Assembly: GCA_045538305.1 (NCBI GenBank)
Contig: JAZSRC010000016.1
Span: 94,214 to 158,213 of the forward strand
DNA from: SFHK01 sp045538305
GTDB lineage: Bacteria > Bacillota > Clostridia > Christensenellales > Aristaeellaceae
Reading direction: 5' to 3'
DNA: 64,000 bases
Shown here: piece after piece, positions 50,119 to 57,607 of the stretch
Numbering within the stretch: the first letter of the stretch is position 1
How the letters are laid out: each line of letters begins with the position of its first letter
Position numbers and translations under genes: made by a program
Notes under the pieces: model-generated
What the model was told of the DNA's origin: nothing
The model's input: the letters and a program-made list of their open reading frames with translations, nothing else
Database searches by the model: none

Positions 50119-51924
50119 TTACTTGTACATCGGGCCGTAGGCGGCGCAGGCACGGTAGTCGGCGCCTTCCTTATCCATGCCGAACGCATTCCAGCAAGCC
50201 GGACGGAAGATATCGTCCTCGGATACGTTGTGCATGCATACGGGGATGCGGAGCATGGAGCACAGGGTGATCAGGTCTGCGCCGATGTGGCCGTAGCTGA
50301 TCGCGCCATGGTTGGCGCCCCAGTTATTCATTACGCTGTAAGCATCCTTGAACGGGCTGCCTTCCTTGCCATCGCAGCGCGGTGCAAACCAGGTGCAGGG
50401 CCAGGTGGGATTGGTTCTCTCCATAAGCGTATCGGAGACCTCGTCCGGCAGGTTGACCGTCCAGCCCTCGGCGATCTGCAGAACCGGGCCAAGATTCTTG
50501 ACAAGGTTCAGACGAATCATGGTTACGGGCATTTCGGCACGGGTGGTGAAGTGGCTGGAGAATCCACCGCCGCGGAAGTTGTCGAAGCCCGCTTCGCACC
50601 ATACGGTTGCATCGGTCATCTTTTTGATATCTTCCTCGGTTACTTCCCACCACTTCTTCATGATGGCGTTGCCGTTCTCGTCGGTGCACTCGCCGCAGGC
50701 GTCGAGGCAGGCTGCGCCGGAGTTAAGCAGGTGGATGATGCCGCCGTTGGCTTTGGCTTTGCCTTCCAGATCATAGCCGGTTACGCGCTTGGTGGCTTCG
50801 GGGCTCCAGTAGGTGCGTACGTCGGCGAAGATCTGTGCGCGGTGGGTAAGCAGGCGCATGAACAGCATGCCAAGGCCGTTCAGAACGTCGTTCTCGGTGG
50901 CCAGCGTATAGGGTTCGCGCGCGCCCTGATAGTCGAAGGTGGAGGAGAGCAGCGCCTCGGGATAGTCGCAGTTCGGCCAGTGGTCGGTCCACTGTCTCTG
51001 ACCCTGGAAGCCGCCGGCGATGGCGTTGTGGCCCAGCATTTCCTCTTCAAAGCCCTCGGGCAGGTTCTCGTTGCCGGCCATGAGGTCCTTGATGATCAGG
51101 TACATCTTTACGGTGAACTCCCACTGCTTTTCCTTCTGCTCGTCGGAGAAGCGTGCGAAGCCGGGGTTATCGTCGCGGCCCATTTTGCAGTGCTCTTTGG
51201 TCCACTTAAGCGCCTTCTGATATTCCTCTTCGTTGTAGATGCCCTCTTCCATACGGCGGAGGATTTCTACCTCGTCAACGGACTCAACGCGCATGCCGAG
51301 ATAGGACTCCATGAAGTCCTGATCGATGATGGAGCCGCCGATGCCCATGCATTGAGAACCAATCTGCAGATAGCTCTTGCCCCTCATGGTAGCTGCTGCC
51401 ACTGCGGCGCGGCCGAATCGGAGAAGCTTTTCTTTTACATCTTCCGGAATTTCGGAAACCTGATCTCTGTCCTGAACCTCATGGCCGTAGATGCCGAAGG
51501 CAGGCAGGCCCTTCTGGGCGTGAGATGCGAGAACGGCAGCCAGATATACGGCGCCGGGACGCTCGGTTCCGTTAAAGCCCCATACGCCCTTGATGGTGGT
51601 AGGATCCATATCCATCGTTTCGGAGCCGTAGCACCAGCAGGGCGTTACGGACAGGGTAATGTCTACGCCCTCTTTCTTGAATTTATCGGCGCAGGCAGCG
51701 GCTTCCGGTACGCGGCCAATGCTTCTGTCGGCGATGACAACCTTTACAGGCTCGCCGTTGGAATAGTACAGGTTTTCTTCAAACAGCTTCTTAGCAGCCA
51801 GAGCCAGCTCCATTACCTGACCTTCCAGGCTTTCACGAAGCTTCATAGGGCCTCTGCGGCCATCGATAATCGGACGAATACCGATTACGGGATAGTCACC
51901 GGTGAGTCTTCCTTTCGTTGCCAT
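50119..51924 (-). CDS. fucI: L-fucose isomerase
   Basis: A 601-residue manganese-dependent ketol isomerase converting L-fucose to L-fuculose (also D-arabinose to D-ribulose). Family stretches are GIRPIIDGRRGPMKLRESLE near the start, TPCWCYGSETMDMDP, WGFNGTERPGAVYLAA, GSQCMGIGGSIIDQ, and the metal-ligand glutamate and aspartate regions (EILRRMEEG, TDHWPNCDYPEA). Full length for the family. No fucK, fucA, transporter or regulator is next to it, which is unusual; the rest of the pathway must be elsewhere if used. GGAGGG nine bases before the ATG. Confidence 0.96.
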   Translation of the reverse strand: MATKGRLTGDYPVIGIRPIIDGRRGPMKLRESLEGQVMELALAAKKLFEENLYYSNGEPVKVVIADRSIGRVPEAAACADKFKKEGVDITLSVTPCWCYGSETMDMDPTTIKGVWGFNGTERPGAVYLAAVLASHAQKGLPAFGIYGHEVQDRDQVSEIPEDVKEKLLRFGRAAVAAATMRGKSYLQIGSQCMGIGGSIIDQDFMESYLGMRVESVDEVEILRRMEEGIYNEEEYQKALKWTKEHCKMGRDDNPGFARFSDEQKEKQWEFTVKMYLIIKDLMAGNENLPEGFEEEMLGHNAIAGGFQGQRQWTDHWPNCDYPEALLSSTFDYQGAREPYTLATENDVLNGLGMLFMRLLTHRAQIFADVRTYWSPEATKRVTGYDLEGKAKANGGIIHLLNSGAACLDACGECTDENGNAIMKKWWEVTEEDIKKMTDATVWCEAGFDNFRGGGFSSHFTTRAEMPVTMIRLNLVKNLGPVLQIAEGWTVNLPDEVSDTLMERTNPTWPCTWFAPRCDGKEGSPFKDAYSVMNNWGANHGAISYGHIGADLITLCSMLRIPVCMHNVSEDDIFRPACWNAFGMDKEGADYRACAAYGPMYK

Positions 51925-51974
51925 GAATCTTTTCCCTCCAAAATTAGCATTGATTGAATTATTCGGGTAATTCC

Positions 51975-52003
51975 ATTATACAATATCGAAATGATTTTTT
52001 CAA
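51975..52003 (-). promoter_or_regulatory. Promoter for fucI inside the end of addB
   Basis: Minus strand: TTGAAA, 17 bases, TATAAT. The -35 box overlaps the last addB codon and stop. Confidence 0.8.
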
Positions 52004-55000
52004 TCACCTTCGGACAGCTTTTCGTACACCTCGTCAAAAGTCATTTTCCCGACGCGCCGTACCTTTCCGCCCGGAATCCGTTTATCCAGCATACATGCGC
52101 CCCGATACTCACAGTATCTGCATGCATCCGTCTTATCGCTTTTAACAGGTTCAATTTTCGTAATGCCGTCCTGAATCTCGCGAACAAAATTTGCTGCGCG
52201 ATCCAGCGCGCGGTTCATAAGCATTTCAAACTGAATATCCGTGGCTTTGTTGGTGCGCGAATCAATGTCTCCCGTGCGAAGGAACCTCATTTTAAACACG
52301 CGCTCGGGTTCATCCGCCATTTTTTTGATTAATTCGGCGTCATCCAGCAATATGCCCTCCATGCGCATAGCGTCGCTTCTTTCCCGTTCGATTTTCTCAG
52401 GATCGTAGCTTTCCGTCGAAATGACAGGATCCTCCACCCGGAAGTAGAATGCGCCGGCACTCTTTGCGCCGTATTTTCGAATGGCCGCGGCGAGATACAG
52501 AATCAGCTGCAATTGAAGTCCATGATACATTTCCGCCGCATCCAGCTTCTGCCTGCCGCGCTTATAATCGATAATCCGCAAAAAGCGCTCTTCGCCGTCA
52601 TCCATCATATCAATTCTGTCAATTCTTCCGGCAAGGCGCGTATTTGCGCCTGTATACAGCTTTAACGACGCGCCGTCGTCCCCGAATTCCATTTCAAGCT
52701 CTATGGGCTTGAATTCGCCCGTGCGCAGCTGCTCTGTCAGCATTCTTGCCGCGCGGGATGCCGTTCTTCTGAGTTTTTTGGCAACCGCGCGTTCTACGCC
52801 GGTATCATCCATAACATCCCGCATCGCGCCAGAAAGAAGCTCGTCCGAAATGCGATTCATTCGGCGCGCGGCCTCCTCCTGCGAAAGCGAAGCAAGGCCG
52901 TCCCGGTTTTCGATCAGGAAGGTTCGAACCGCTTCATGGAAGAATCCGCCTTCATCGCGCGCATTCAGACCAAAAGCCTCTTCCGTTTCCGGTCGGAGCG
53001 CGTATTTGACGAAATGCGCAAACGGACAGCGGGCATACGCCTCCAGACGGGTTATGGAAACCTTTGAAAGCGGTCCATACACCCTTTGAGCCAGCGGCTT
53101 TCCTATGGTTTCGCTCTCCGTTTTAAAGCCCAGCGCTCGTTTGATTCTGTTTAACCCTTCGCCGCCCATTTTTCCGATCGATGAAAGCGCTCTTCTGCCG
53201 CTTCGGGACAAATCTCCTTCGCTCAGCTCCACGCACGCGCTTTCCTCCGCTGCCTTTACGGATTCGTAGCGCATGGCCTCAATCGATTCGTCGGCGTTCA
53301 CGCCGCCGCGCTCGGACAGCGTGGGGAAAATGCGTTTGATTTCAGTAATCAGCGCGTTCGGTGCAATGCTGGAACCGTCGTCGGCGCTCATGGAATAGGT
53401 AATGCAGGTATACGCCTCGGAAAGCGCGAGCGCGTTTTTCATGTACATGCGGTCCGTGCGCGTTTTGGAAAGCGCATCCGGGCCCAGAAATACATTCAGC
53501 GCCTTTGCCATATCGCCAGTTTCCGTATCGGAGAAAAGGCCGTCCTCCTTTGCGCTGGACGATCCTGCATTTCCAATCACAATCATCGCCTTTATCGGCG
53601 CCGCACCGATTCTCGCGCAGGTTGTAGCCGTAACGGCGTCCGCCGACTGTGGAAGCGGCTTGATTTCGGAAGCGGAAAACGCGCGGGCAATCAAATCCGT
53701 AAACAGCGCTTTGGAAAGCTTTTTCTCTCCCATCAGCTCGTGCATCTGGTCAAAGGTACCCATTACGCGGTTCCACACCTGTGCGTCCTCCGCCGCAAGC
53801 GCGCGCTGATTGAGGGTAATCAGCGATTCTCTGGCAAGCTCGCCCTTTCTTGCGCAATTCAGTTCCGATATGTACAGATATACCGCCGCAAGCTGCTCGC
53901 TCAAAGTATCGGCGCGGGACAACGCCTGATCCAGTCTGGCAATCGGGTCGGCGAGACGTTTTCGTATGTTTTCGATTTTTTCAACCGTGTCGGGATCTGC
54001 GCGTTTCACAGGCTTCAGAACGGACCTTGCATTCAACCCATATCTGGCTGCATAGGACAACAGCTGATCCGCTTCATCCTCGTCAATATCGGCATAGCCT
54101 GTCGTTACAAGCGACGCAAGATCGCCCTGCGAGCCGGAAGCAATCCTGAGCGATTCCAACAGGAATCTGGGCAGCGGATGCCGGTCTGTCGCCCGGCTTT
54201 CCGCGGCAAACAGCGGAACCTCATACGCGTCAAATGCATATTCCAGCGAATCCATATAGGCGCTCAGCTGATTGCACACGACAATGATGTCCGAATAGCG
54301 CCAGCCATTTTTGCGAACCAGACGCCTGGCCAGCGCAGCGGCAAACCGCGCTTCCTCCAGAGGGTTATTGAGTTTAACCACCTGAAACGAAGTATTCTTG
54401 CCTTCAAACGGTACTGCCGGGGATGAAAACACCTCTCTGGCAAAATGTGCGCAGGCCGATTTTGATAAAGCCTCGTCCGTCAGATATTCGCGTTCAAAGG
54501 AAATTCCGTTTTCCCTGAGCTCCTTCAAAAGGCGTTCGTACGATGCCTGAAGCGGTTGAAACAGCGTGAAATCGCGCGCATTGCCATCGTTTTCAAGCGG
54601 CAAAAACACGCACGTTTCTATCGACACCCTGGAAAGGGACATCAGAAATTTATTCAGAATCGGCGTGGTAAGATCAAAGCCGAAGGCAAACAAATGCGCA
54701 TTCCGAATGGTTTCGCTGCCGCCAAGCCTCACAATCGCCTCGTTGATTTCATCCTCGCCATCCTGAAACTGATCCGAAATTGCCTTTTCATATGCCTGAT
54801 ACAGTATGGAAACATCGTGAAGCTTCCATTTTTTCTGGCTGTCCGCGGCATTATCGGACAGCTCCATCAGCTTTTCAGCCAGCACGCCCGCCTGCTTTAA
54901 AAGCGTAATCTCCTCTACCAGCCGCATTTCAAAGCCGCGCCTGTCCTTCGCGCCCTGATACCATTTGAGCTTTTTGTTCTGCTCTCTGAGTATGCGCCCC

Positions 55001-55281
55001 ATTATCATGGCGCGTCCGCGTTCGTCTATTGTAATGCGCTCGGGCCTTCCCGCCTCGTCAAACACCAGCTGACACACGCGCGCCGGCGACAGTACCGACA
55101 AACGAAACGACCCTTCAAGGTTCAGACCATGAAGGGTAAGCAACTCCGTCTCCAGCGTATACTGCTGGGGAACCATAATTATAACTGCGCCGTCGCTCGA
55201 TGCAGCCAGCGCTGATTGTACCTTTTCAAGGAGCTTTGGACGCAAAAGCGGTCTGCGCCCCGTGTAGAATTTCACACCCAC
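52000..55281 (-). CDS. addB: AddB-like helicase-nuclease subunit without Walker A motif
   Basis: A 1093-residue protein of the AddB/RexB family, the partner of AddA in processing double-strand breaks. The C-terminal nuclease domain is intact: IIDYKRGRQKLD with the catalytic aspartate and lysine, then GLQLQLILYLAA. The iron-sulfur cysteines are also there, one in YARCPFAHFVK and three in CRYCEYRGAC. At the N-terminus, where AddB normally has GRSGSGKT, it reads FYTGRRPLLRPKLLEKV, so the nucleotide loop is lost. It begins with GTG preceded by GGAGGTG. addA is not adjacent; the gene trails truB by 20 bases. Confidence 0.88.
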   Translation of the reverse strand: MGVKFYTGRRPLLRPKLLEKVQSALAASSDGAVIIMVPQQYTLETELLTLHGLNLEGSFRLSVLSPARVCQLVFDEAGRPERITIDERGRAMIMGRILREQNKKLKWYQGAKDRRGFEMRLVEEITLLKQAGVLAEKLMELSDNAADSQKKWKLHDVSILYQAYEKAISDQFQDGEDEINEAIVRLGGSETIRNAHLFAFGFDLTTPILNKFLMSLSRVSIETCVFLPLENDGNARDFTLFQPLQASYERLLKELRENGISFEREYLTDEALSKSACAHFAREVFSSPAVPFEGKNTSFQVVKLNNPLEEARFAAALARRLVRKNGWRYSDIIVVCNQLSAYMDSLEYAFDAYEVPLFAAESRATDRHPLPRFLLESLRIASGSQGDLASLVTTGYADIDEDEADQLLSYAARYGLNARSVLKPVKRADPDTVEKIENIRKRLADPIARLDQALSRADTLSEQLAAVYLYISELNCARKGELARESLITLNQRALAAEDAQVWNRVMGTFDQMHELMGEKKLSKALFTDLIARAFSASEIKPLPQSADAVTATTCARIGAAPIKAMIVIGNAGSSSAKEDGLFSDTETGDMAKALNVFLGPDALSKTRTDRMYMKNALALSEAYTCITYSMSADDGSSIAPNALITEIKRIFPTLSERGGVNADESIEAMRYESVKAAEESACVELSEGDLSRSGRRALSSIGKMGGEGLNRIKRALGFKTESETIGKPLAQRVYGPLSKVSITRLEAYARCPFAHFVKYALRPETEEAFGLNARDEGGFFHEAVRTFLIENRDGLASLSQEEAARRMNRISDELLSGAMRDVMDDTGVERAVAKKLRRTASRAARMLTEQLRTGEFKPIELEMEFGDDGASLKLYTGANTRLAGRIDRIDMMDDGEERFLRIIDYKRGRQKLDAAEMYHGLQLQLILYLAAAIRKYGAKSAGAFYFRVEDPVISTESYDPEKIERERSDAMRMEGILLDDAELIKKMADEPERVFKMRFLRTGDIDSRTNKATDIQFEMLMNRALDRAANFVREIQDGITKIEPVKSDKTDACRYCEYRGACMLDKRIPGGKVRRVGKMTFDEVYEKLSEGD

Positions 55282-55301
55282 GTCCGCACCTCCATCCTTT
55301 G

Positions 55302-56189
55302 TTAACCGCGAAGCAGCATCGCGCGAAACGCAATTTCTCCGTTTTCACGGATTTCACCCATGCCGGCAAAATCGCCTTCTACATATAGGCGAACAGGCTG
55401 ATTCGTGTTTTCGATATCCGTTTTCAGCCATGCACGCTGAACAGGATTTCCGCACAGCACCTTTTTACGGTATTCCTCGGAAACATCCGCGCGCGGATAC
55501 GCTGAGAGCAGATGGTCCATCGGCTTAAGCGCCTTTTCAATTGCACCGGGCGCCGCCAGCTCTTCCGGCGTATACGCATTTTCCACATGAAAAGCGCCCG
55601 CGCTTTCCCGGATTAAAAACGACATATGCGCCTGCGCACCCAGATGCTGACCGATATCACGCATAAGGGAACGGATATAAACGCCCTTCCCGCAGTGAAT
55701 TCGTATCAGATGCTTGTTAAAACCGGTCTGAGAAATATAGTCCAGGCCGAAAATATGCACGCTTCTGGCCTCAAGCGCTACGCTTTCGCCCTTTCTGGCC
55801 AGCTCGTACAGTTTTTTTCCATCTCGCTTAAGCGCGCTGAACATAGGCGGAACTTGCATAATATCGCCGGTAAACGCAGGCAGCGCTGCCTTTACTTCGT
55901 CCGCATTCGGAATTCTGTCCGAAACGGAAACGGCTTTTCCGGTCGCGTCGCATGTGTCCGTAGCAACGCCAAAGCATACTTCGCCAATATAGGTTTTCGT
56001 CTTATCGATAATATAATCAAACAGGCGCGTAGCCCGGCCGACGCATACGGGAAGTACGCCCGCAGCATCCGGATCCAGCGTACCGCCATGCCCGACCGGC
56101 GTTTTTCTGGGCAACAAGCGTCTTACAAACAGAACGCCGTCCGAAGACGTCATTCCCGGGGGCTTCAGCAGGTTTACAAAGCCGTCCAT
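55302..56189 (-). CDS. truB: tRNA pseudouridine-55 synthase
   Basis: A 295-residue enzyme making pseudouridine 55 in the T loop of tRNA. Motifs: GFVNLLKPPGMTSSD at the start, GHGGTLDPDAAGVLPVCVG with the catalytic aspartate, KTYIGEVCFGVATDT, PPMFSALKRDGKKLYELAR, and SGKGxYIRSL seen as CGKGVYIRSLMRDIG. A C-terminal PUA-like part is present. Its ATG overlaps the stop of the interrupted nrnA gene (TGATG). ribF, which usually follows truB, is replaced by addB. Confidence 0.96.
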   Translation of the reverse strand: MDGFVNLLKPPGMTSSDGVLFVRRLLPRKTPVGHGGTLDPDAAGVLPVCVGRATRLFDYIIDKTKTYIGEVCFGVATDTCDATGKAVSVSDRIPNADEVKAALPAFTGDIMQVPPMFSALKRDGKKLYELARKGESVALEARSVHIFGLDYISQTGFNKHLIRIHCGKGVYIRSLMRDIGQHLGAQAHMSFLIRESAGAFHVENAYTPEELAAPGAIEKALKPMDHLLSAYPRADVSEEYRKKVLCGNPVQRAWLKTDIENTNQPVRLYVEGDFAGMGEIRENGEIAFRAMLLRG

Positions 56190-57175
56190 CAGGTCATCTC
56201 CTGCACATATTTTCCAGCCGCTTTAACAACCTTCGGAACAATTTCATCAAGCGTCGTATCCCTGACCGTCGCTCCGGCCGCCGCCACATGACCGCCGCCG
56301 CCGAATTCCGCGGCCAGCGCCGATACGTCCGCGCCGCCCGCCGCACGGAAGGAAAACTTCACATTGTTTCCATCCTCGGTCTGCTCGCACACAAAGCCGA
56401 TTTTTACGCCTTCGATTTCATTCAGGTAATTTACGATGCTATGCGTATCGGTATGGTCCGCGCCGGCTTCCCGAAACATATCGTTTGAAATGGAAATCAC
56501 GGCAACTTTTCCCGAAAAATACGTTTCAAGCTTCGAAAGCGCAAGCCCGATCAGACGGGTTTTTTGAAGAGAACGCATTCTATACAGCTTTCGGGTGATA
56601 TCCTCCACGTCTACGCCCGCTTCCACACATCTGGCCGCATAGTGATATGATCAGCCCGTGGTGTTTCCAAAGGAGAAATTACCGCAATCGGTGGAAATTG
56701 CGGTAAACAGACATAAAGCTGTTTGCGGAGAAAGCTTAACGCCGAGCTCGTCCATCAACTCAAGCGCCATTTCGCCGCAGGACGCCGAATCGCCGTCAAC
56801 CCACGAAACAGGCGCAAAACCGGGGTTGGTATGATGGTGATCCACAACCGCCCGATCGCATTCGGGTACGCTGTCAAAAACCTGCTCCAGCTTTCCCATC
56901 CGGCCGCGATCCGCCACATCGCAGGTCAAAACTGCCTTAGGCGCATAGGGCATACCATCCAGATCATACAGGCTCTGTACGCCCGGCAGAAACAAATACT
57001 TTTTTTCCGCCGGATCCTCACACACGGCAAACGCACGCTTGCCAAGAGCGCCGATAGCATTTACAAGCGCAAGCGCCGTACCAAGCGCGTCTCCATCCGG
57101 GCGGATATGCGTAATCACGGCAATTTCGTCGTGCGTTTCAATCCAACGGGCAATTGCGTTTGCAGAACCGATCAT
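56189..57175 (-). pseudogene. nrnA: DHH/DHHA1 phosphoesterase NrnA interrupted by an in-frame TGA
   Basis: The reading frame encodes a complete NrnA (oligoribonuclease and pAp phosphatase), about 328 codons, but codon 175 is TGA (complement of 56651-56653). Before it: THIRPDGDALGTALAL, TCDVADRG, VVDHHHTNPG and the end of the DHH domain, FSFGNTTG. After it, in the same frame: SYHYAARCVEAGVDVEDITR and the DHHA1 domain with FGGGGHVAAAGA. CGA (Arg) to TGA, a single C-to-T change, would restore the expected sequence. As it stands the product is a 174-residue DHH fragment without the RNA-binding DHHA1 half. The ATG overlaps the rbfA stop (ATGA) and the end overlaps truB. A base-call error remains possible. 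Confidence 0.85.
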
Positions 57176-57540
57176 TCTTCTTCACTCTCCGCGTTCAGGC
57201 GCTTTTCATCCTCGCGCAGAACTTCAGCTATGTGCGCGGCGTATTCAATATTGGTATCCAGTTCAAAAATCAGCTCGGGTGTATAGCGAAGGTCTACCTT
57301 CCTGCCCAGCTCGCGCCTGATAAAGCCCGATGCGCTCTTCAGCGCCGCCATCATATCCTTGCGCTTGTCCGCTTCCAGCACCGATATGCGCACGCGGCAA
57401 TACCTGAGATCGCGGGTAACCTCTGCGCGCGGTATGGACCATGTGCCGCCTACGCGCGGGTCGCTTACTTCGTCGCGGATAATGGCGTCCAGTGCGCGGC
57501 GAACCTCTTCCGAAATCCGGTCGATCCGGTCAAATCCCAT
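57172..57540 (-). CDS. rbfA: Ribosome-binding factor A
   Basis: A 122-residue KH-like protein needed for maturation of the 30S subunit. It opens with FDRIDRISEEVRRALDAII and has RDLRYCRVRISVLEAD and FIRRELGRKVDLRYTPELIF. AGGAGG eight bases before the ATG at 57540 rejects the longer in-frame form. It lies 67 bases after infB, with a strong hairpin in between, and is coupled to the nrnA reading frame by ATGA. Confidence 0.95.
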   Translation of the reverse strand: MGFDRIDRISEEVRRALDAIIRDEVSDPRVGGTWSIPRAEVTRDLRYCRVRISVLEADKRKDMMAALKSASGFIRRELGRKVDLRYTPELIFELDTNIEYAAHIAEVLREDEKRLNAESEEE

Positions 57541-57559
57541 GAATATATCCTCCTGTTTT

Positions 57560-57596
57560 GAAAACGCGGCCGGCGGCAATATATCCGCCGACCGCG
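57560..57596 (-). terminator. Hairpin with short T-run between infB and rbfA
   Basis: Minus strand: CGCGGTCGGCGG pairs with CCGCCGGCCGCG (one G-U pair) around ATATATTG, followed by TTTTC. It is strong enough to act as a partial terminator or processing point inside the operon. Confidence 0.55.
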
Positions 57597-57607
57597 CGAT
57601 AAAGTTT

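Noticed and set aside
50230..51957. A 575-codon open frame opposite fucI
   Set aside because: Antisense shadow of a clear isomerase gene; no binding site, no recognisable domains.
56630..56660. Selenocysteine at the TGA in nrnA
   Set aside because: No SECIS-like hairpin with a suitable loop is seen just downstream, the position is not a known redox site, and an arginine codon one change away fits the family.
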